From Rhodococcus ruber (GTDB lineage: Bacteria > Actinomycetota > Actinomycetes > Mycobacteriales > Mycobacteriaceae): a stretch of DNA of 64,000 nt. The DNA lies in assembly GCF_027270735.1 (NCBI RefSeq), contig NZ_JAPWIJ010000007.1:248001-312000 (forward strand), given 5' to 3'. This document shows, piece after piece, positions 60,748 through 64,000 of the stretch (positions within the stretch are counted from its first letter, which is position 1; the number at the start of each line of letters is the position of its first letter). Below the pieces are notes generated by a model that was not told the DNA's origin, did not search any database, and worked only from the letters and a program-made list of their open reading frames with translations. Made by a program: the position numbers and the translations under genes.

Positions 60748-61907
60748 GCTGTGTCCCAATGGACTTCGAGCAGGAAACCGTCCCGATTGGAGGTCGTGTC
60801 GAGACCGGCATCGACCGACGTCAGTCGCTCGGCCAGCCCACGGAGTCCCGTCTGCTGGGCCTGATCCCGCGACGCGTGAGATGACGTGAAAACTCCGTTG
60901 TTACGCAGTGACATTCCAGCCTTTCCGAGAGTCATCGTTGCGGAGGTGGCCGTGGAGTGCTTCACGATATTGGTCGTCCCTTCCCTCACAACCCACGCCG
61001 ACACCTCGTGGAAGCGCGTCGGAACGTTCGACGGATCGCCTTCTATGACGAGTCGGCATCCTGCCGCCGCGAGCAGTGATCGGGCACCGGCGACTTCTCC
61101 GTCCAGGTTGATGTCACGGTACCCCCGAACGAGTGCTCGCATCTGGTTCATGGACTCGACCGCTACGGTTTTCACCTCGTCCATCTCGATGCGAGCGCGG
61201 TCGTGTGCGCCGACTTTGGCCAGTGTGGTGGCAAGTTCACTTTTCACCGCGATGGCCGAGAAACTCCGCCCGACGACGTCGTGGAGGTCGCGAGCAAAAC
61301 GAAGTCGTTCTTCCGCGACCTGTAATCGCGCCTCGACAGTCTTTGCGCGCTCGAGCTCTTCCACTATCTGGAGCCCCCACCGCGTCAGAAGGGTGCTGGA
61401 GAGTAGGACACCCGAGATCAGACCGGTCAGTGCCATCAACTGGACCACCTTGCCGGTAGTTGCTCCGAGAACCGCGCCGGTAGCGACGCTGATCCCGAGA
61501 AGGACCCACCACCGATGTCGAACGAACGGGACTATCGACTGCGCTGCGAACAGCGTCGCTGCGAATCCCGTTGCGCGAACCGCAACCATGCCCGACGTAT
61601 CGGTGGTCAGCTCTGCTGCGATGGCACAGGACGCCCACACCACGGCCAGGGCTATCGCTCCCACCGGCAACCCCCAGCGTCGCAGCGCGGAGGTCGACCC
61701 GGCGAACAAGTCCGCCCGGCTGAGCAAGGCTGCCAGCGAGGCGAGCCCTGAGATCGCGACCGTCGCCGACGCCCAGAGGGCGCCGGCGACGGTGATACCC
61801 GCGAAGACAGTGACCGAAGCGATAGCCGCCAGGAGCGTGACCTGTGCGTAGAGCCGGTACTTGGCCGGCTCCGACAACTCACGCCACCGGGAGGCCGTCT
61901 TTGTCAT
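60744..61907 (-). CDS. Sensor histidine kinase (DesK-like)
   Basis: A 387-residue membrane kinase. About five or six membrane segments lie in residues 20-165. The HisKA_3 motif FARDLHDVVGRSFSAI holds the phosphorylated His near residue 205. The ATPase part has VREGTTNIVKHS (N box) and GLRGLAERL. The ATG at 61907 overlaps the stop of the permease gene. It is similar in layout to DesK, which senses membrane state; together with the ABC exporter it resembles antibiotic-sensing modules. Confidence 0.93.
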   Translation of the reverse strand: MTKTASRWRELSEPAKYRLYAQVTLLAAIASVTVFAGITVAGALWASATVAISGLASLAALLSRADLFAGSTSALRRWGLPVGAIALAVVWASCAIAAELTTDTSGMVAVRATGFAATLFAAQSIVPFVRHRWWVLLGISVATGAVLGATTGKVVQLMALTGLISGVLLSSTLLTRWGLQIVEELERAKTVEARLQVAEERLRFARDLHDVVGRSFSAIAVKSELATTLAKVGAHDRARIEMDEVKTVAVESMNQMRALVRGYRDINLDGEVAGARSLLAAAGCRLVIEGDPSNVPTRFHEVSAWVVREGTTNIVKHSTATSATMTLGKAGMSLRNNGVFTSSHASRDQAQQTGLRGLAERLTSVDAGLDTTSNRDGFLLEVHWDTA

Positions 61908-62725
61908 CCTCGGTCGTCCCAACGAAAGCTTGTCTTGACAATCCATAGCGTCAGCAGGGTCCACAGCCCCAAAGTGGCGAGCGGCTGACCCATCTCGGCG
62001 AAAGTTCCCATGAAGTTCGCGGCAACTGCTCCTTCGGGGGCTGTTGACGGCAGACCTGCCGAGCCCAGCGAGATCAGGTCGGACAACGCGGCGAACGGCG
62101 TCCAATCGACCACAGAACCGAGGCGATCGGGTAGCAAACTACGGATGGAATCCTGACCGACCATCGCGATGATCATCACCGGCAGTGACGTGATCTGAGC
62201 AGCCTCGGCATTCTTGGTGACCGCGCTGGTCGCCAGGGCCAGCAGTGAGAACACGACGATTCCGCCGAGCAGCGCAAGAACGAGGACGATGGCATTGACG
62301 GGGACCGGAGAGCCGGCTCCGTAGATCACCCCTCCTACGATGACGGCACCGATGAGGGTGAGTAACGCCCCTGGCACAGCGGGTGCCACCTGAATCTGCC
62401 AGTCGGCAGCCTCGCCCGTTCGTAGCCGCTTCAGTACACCTTCCCCACGCCGGGTCGTGACCATCGAGAGCACCGAGTAGTACATCACGAACAGCAGCGC
62501 CATCAGGGCGAACATTTCCAGTCCGGTGGTGGCGACACCGACGGTGGCCCCGGAATTGTTGCGCGCGATGAAGAAGGTCGCGAGGGGAATCGCCACCGGA
62601 AACAGTGTGCCCATGACGACGAGAGTCTTGTTGCGGATGAACTGTCGATATTCAGCGACGGCGAGAGAGGACAGCGGGCGCCGGCCGAACCCCACGGAGG
62701 GCGGCGCGGTGGTCGTGGTGGTCAT
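61904..62725 (-). CDS. ABC transporter permease (ABC-2 type)
   Basis: A 273-residue six-segment membrane subunit of the ABC-2 exporter type. The first segment follows SLAVAEYRQFIRNKTLVVMG; the middle has VLSMVTTRRGEGVLKRLRTG, a typical cytoplasmic loop. The ATG overlaps the stop of the ATPase gene and its own stop overlaps the kinase ATG. It forms the export channel for a drug, peptide or lipid. Confidence 0.92.
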   Translation of the reverse strand: MTTTTTAPPSVGFGRRPLSSLAVAEYRQFIRNKTLVVMGTLFPVAIPLATFFIARNNSGATVGVATTGLEMFALMALLFVMYYSVLSMVTTRRGEGVLKRLRTGEAADWQIQVAPAVPGALLTLIGAVIVGGVIYGAGSPVPVNAIVLVLALLGGIVVFSLLALATSAVTKNAEAAQITSLPVMIIAMVGQDSIRSLLPDRLGSVVDWTPFAALSDLISLGSAGLPSTAPEGAVAANFMGTFAEMGQPLATLGLWTLLTLWIVKTSFRWDDRG

Positions 62726-63660
62726 GATGCTCCGATCAATTCGGGGGTGGACGTCGGCGACTCGCTGTGGTCGGCGGCAATGTCGAGGAATACCGATTCG
62801 AGTGACGCGGCTCGTGCTTCGAGACCGGTCAACTGCACGCCGCGGGCACCGGCCCAGGCCAGCAGCTCGGACAAATGTCGTTGCAACTGGTGGGTGTAGA
62901 CCGTGACCCGCGCGCCGGCGTCGACCGTCGCACCGTCCCACGTCGGCAGCATCAGGCCGGGGTGGTCGAAGACGATCCGAGCAGGATGCTCGTCGACGAT
63001 GTCGCGAAGTGTGCCGCGGCGCGCGATCTCACCCTTGTGCATGATCGCGATAGTGTCGGCGAGGGCTTCGGCCTCGTCGAGGTAGTGCGTCGTGAGGAGG
63101 ATCGTCACGCCGGATGCCTTCAGACCGGCCAGCAATTTCCATGTGGCCCGGCGACTTTCGGGATCGAGGCCCGTAGTCGGCTCGTCCAGGAACAACAACC
63201 GAGGCTGGCCGAGCAATGCACATGCGAGGTCGACTCGACGCTTCTCGCCACCCGACAGCGACCCCACCCGAACATCGGCCCGGTCCGTGAGATCGACCTG
63301 CGCCAGGACGGCTGCAGTTGTCGTGGGATTGCTGCAGGTACCGCGCCACATCTCCAGGGTCTCTGCGATCGTCAACTCGGCCGGCAATCCCCCGGACTGC
63401 AACATGATGCCGATCTGCGGACGGACCTTCTTGCGTTCCAACCGAGGATCGTGCCCGAAGACTTCCACCTCACCCGACGTCGGTGCCAATAGGCCTTCCA
63501 ACAGGTCGAAGGTCGAGGTCTTGCCTGCGCCGTTGGTCCCGAGCAGCGCGAAGACCTCCCCCTCCGCGACGTCGATGTCGATGCCTTTCACCGCTTCGAA
63601 TGCGTCGTCTCCCTTCCCGTACACCCGACGCAATCCGCGGGCTGCGATCACCGCGCTCAT
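62722..63660 (-). CDS. ABC transporter ATP-binding subunit
   Basis: A 312-residue ATPase. Walker A LLGTNGAGKTST, the Q-loop in GIMLQSGG, signature SLSGGEKRRVDLA, Walker B LLFLDEPTTGLDPESRR and H-loop LLTTHYLDEAEAL are all intact. The C-terminal 90 residues are typical of DrrA/CcmA-like drug exporters. The ATG at 63660 overlaps the stop of the small membrane protein gene; an ATG 12 bases upstream is an alternative. Confidence 0.94.
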   Translation of the reverse strand: MSAVIAARGLRRVYGKGDDAFEAVKGIDIDVAEGEVFALLGTNGAGKTSTFDLLEGLLAPTSGEVEVFGHDPRLERKKVRPQIGIMLQSGGLPAELTIAETLEMWRGTCSNPTTTAAVLAQVDLTDRADVRVGSLSGGEKRRVDLACALLGQPRLLFLDEPTTGLDPESRRATWKLLAGLKASGVTILLTTHYLDEAEALADTIAIMHKGEIARRGTLRDIVDEHPARIVFDHPGLMLPTWDGATVDAGARVTVYTHQLQRHLSELLAWAGARGVQLTGLEARAASLESVFLDIAADHSESPTSTPELIGAS

Positions 63661-63941
63661 CGCTGACCCCACTTGCGGGTACCGACGATCCAGCGGACTG
63701 CGAAGATTGCCACACCGGCTCCGGCGACGACCGCGGAGACGATGACTCCGGGCTGCAGCACACCCAGCACGATGCCCAGCGCTACGACGGCTCCGATCGC
63801 GGCAACAGCCTCCCGGCCACGAGTGGGGGCGGGACCGAAACGCATGCCGTCTGCGATGAAGTTGCCGAGAGTGATTCCCTGCGAGCTTGTTTGGCTACGG
63901 TCAGGAGGACTGTTCGGATGGTTCATTCCTGTTCTGTTCAT
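63657..63941 (-). CDS. Small membrane protein heading the ABC operon
   Basis: A 94-residue protein with a polar Pro/Ser-rich N-terminal 40 residues and two membrane segments (about 44-62 and 66-86), ending in GTRKWGQR. I do not recognise the family. Its stop overlaps the ATPase ATG, so it belongs to the operon and may be an accessory or regulator of the exporter or its kinase. The 59 bases beyond it to the window end show no gene. Confidence 0.75.
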   Translation of the reverse strand: MNRTGMNHPNSPPDRSQTSSQGITLGNFIADGMRFGPAPTRGREAVAAIGAVVALGIVLGVLQPGVIVSAVVAGAGVAIFAVRWIVGTRKWGQR

Positions 63942-64000
63942 GACTAGAAGCCTGTCCGAAGGGGGCCGTGGTCACCAGTGCACCCGAGCATCGAATCACG

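Noticed and set aside
1..64000. CRISPR arrays, rRNA genes or intact insertion sequences
   Set aside because: No regularly spaced repeats, rRNA signatures or transposase motifs were found on reading both strands.

Overview
The window is high-GC actinobacterial DNA and most resembles Rhodococcus or a close relative in the Nocardia/Mycobacterium lineage. Supporting signs are the conserved block pgsA2 - DUF881 - small basic protein - DUF881 - gcvH (same order as M. tuberculosis Rv1822-Rv1826), a three-domain carboxylic acid reductase, an Lsr2-type nucleoid protein, a large LuxR-type benzoate regulator and a complete ben/cat pathway. No genome-level assignment can be made from sequence reading alone.

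Layout. 1-4475 (minus): gcvH (cut by the window edge), DUF881/small basic protein/DUF881, pgsA2, a NUDIX hydrolase and IPP isomerase. 4520-6230 (plus): a two-gene unit of a 61-residue Gly/Asp-rich repeat peptide overlapping a JmjC-type cupin oxygenase. 6237-12705: an SDR and an acyl-CoA dehydrogenase divergent from carboxylic acid reductase. 12738-24080: mixed metabolic and signalling genes, among them an EAL-DICT protein divergent from a Ser/Thr kinase, an amine oxidase and an SRPBCC-acyl-CoA synthetase fusion. 24650-28635: small membrane and secreted proteins, a carboxymuconolactone decarboxylase remnant and a NarL-type two-component cluster with an extra receiver-only gene. 28758-33706: a hydrolase, an MFS exporter, VOC proteins, a Fpg/Nei glycosylase and an SRPBCC protein. 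33853-36736: a TerD-nuclease fusion divergent from a K+ channel.

36779-52982 is an aromatic-acid region. benE and benK import benzoate. BenAB with the BenC part of a BenC-FCD-BenD fusion makes the benzoate cis-diol, the BenD part gives catechol, and CatA, CatB and CatC carry catechol to the beta-ketoadipate enol-lactone. A 22-bp sequence is repeated exactly upstream of benA and benK and is a good candidate for the BenR operator. A palindrome next to catR is a candidate CatR operator. The later pca genes are not in the window.

53000-57275 looks like the edge of an integrated and decaying element. A 41-bp 3' fragment of tRNA-Pro(GGG), still followed by its terminator, is followed by a DHA2 MFS pump and then by a TetR gene and an FBP-type zinc-finger gene that are both broken, with long stretches without recognisable genes. 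57276-58965 holds an SGNH hydrolase and an Lsr2 paralogue. 59081-63941 (minus) holds a GAF-ANTAR regulator and a tightly overlapping operon of small membrane protein - ABC ATPase - ABC permease - histidine kinase - response regulator.
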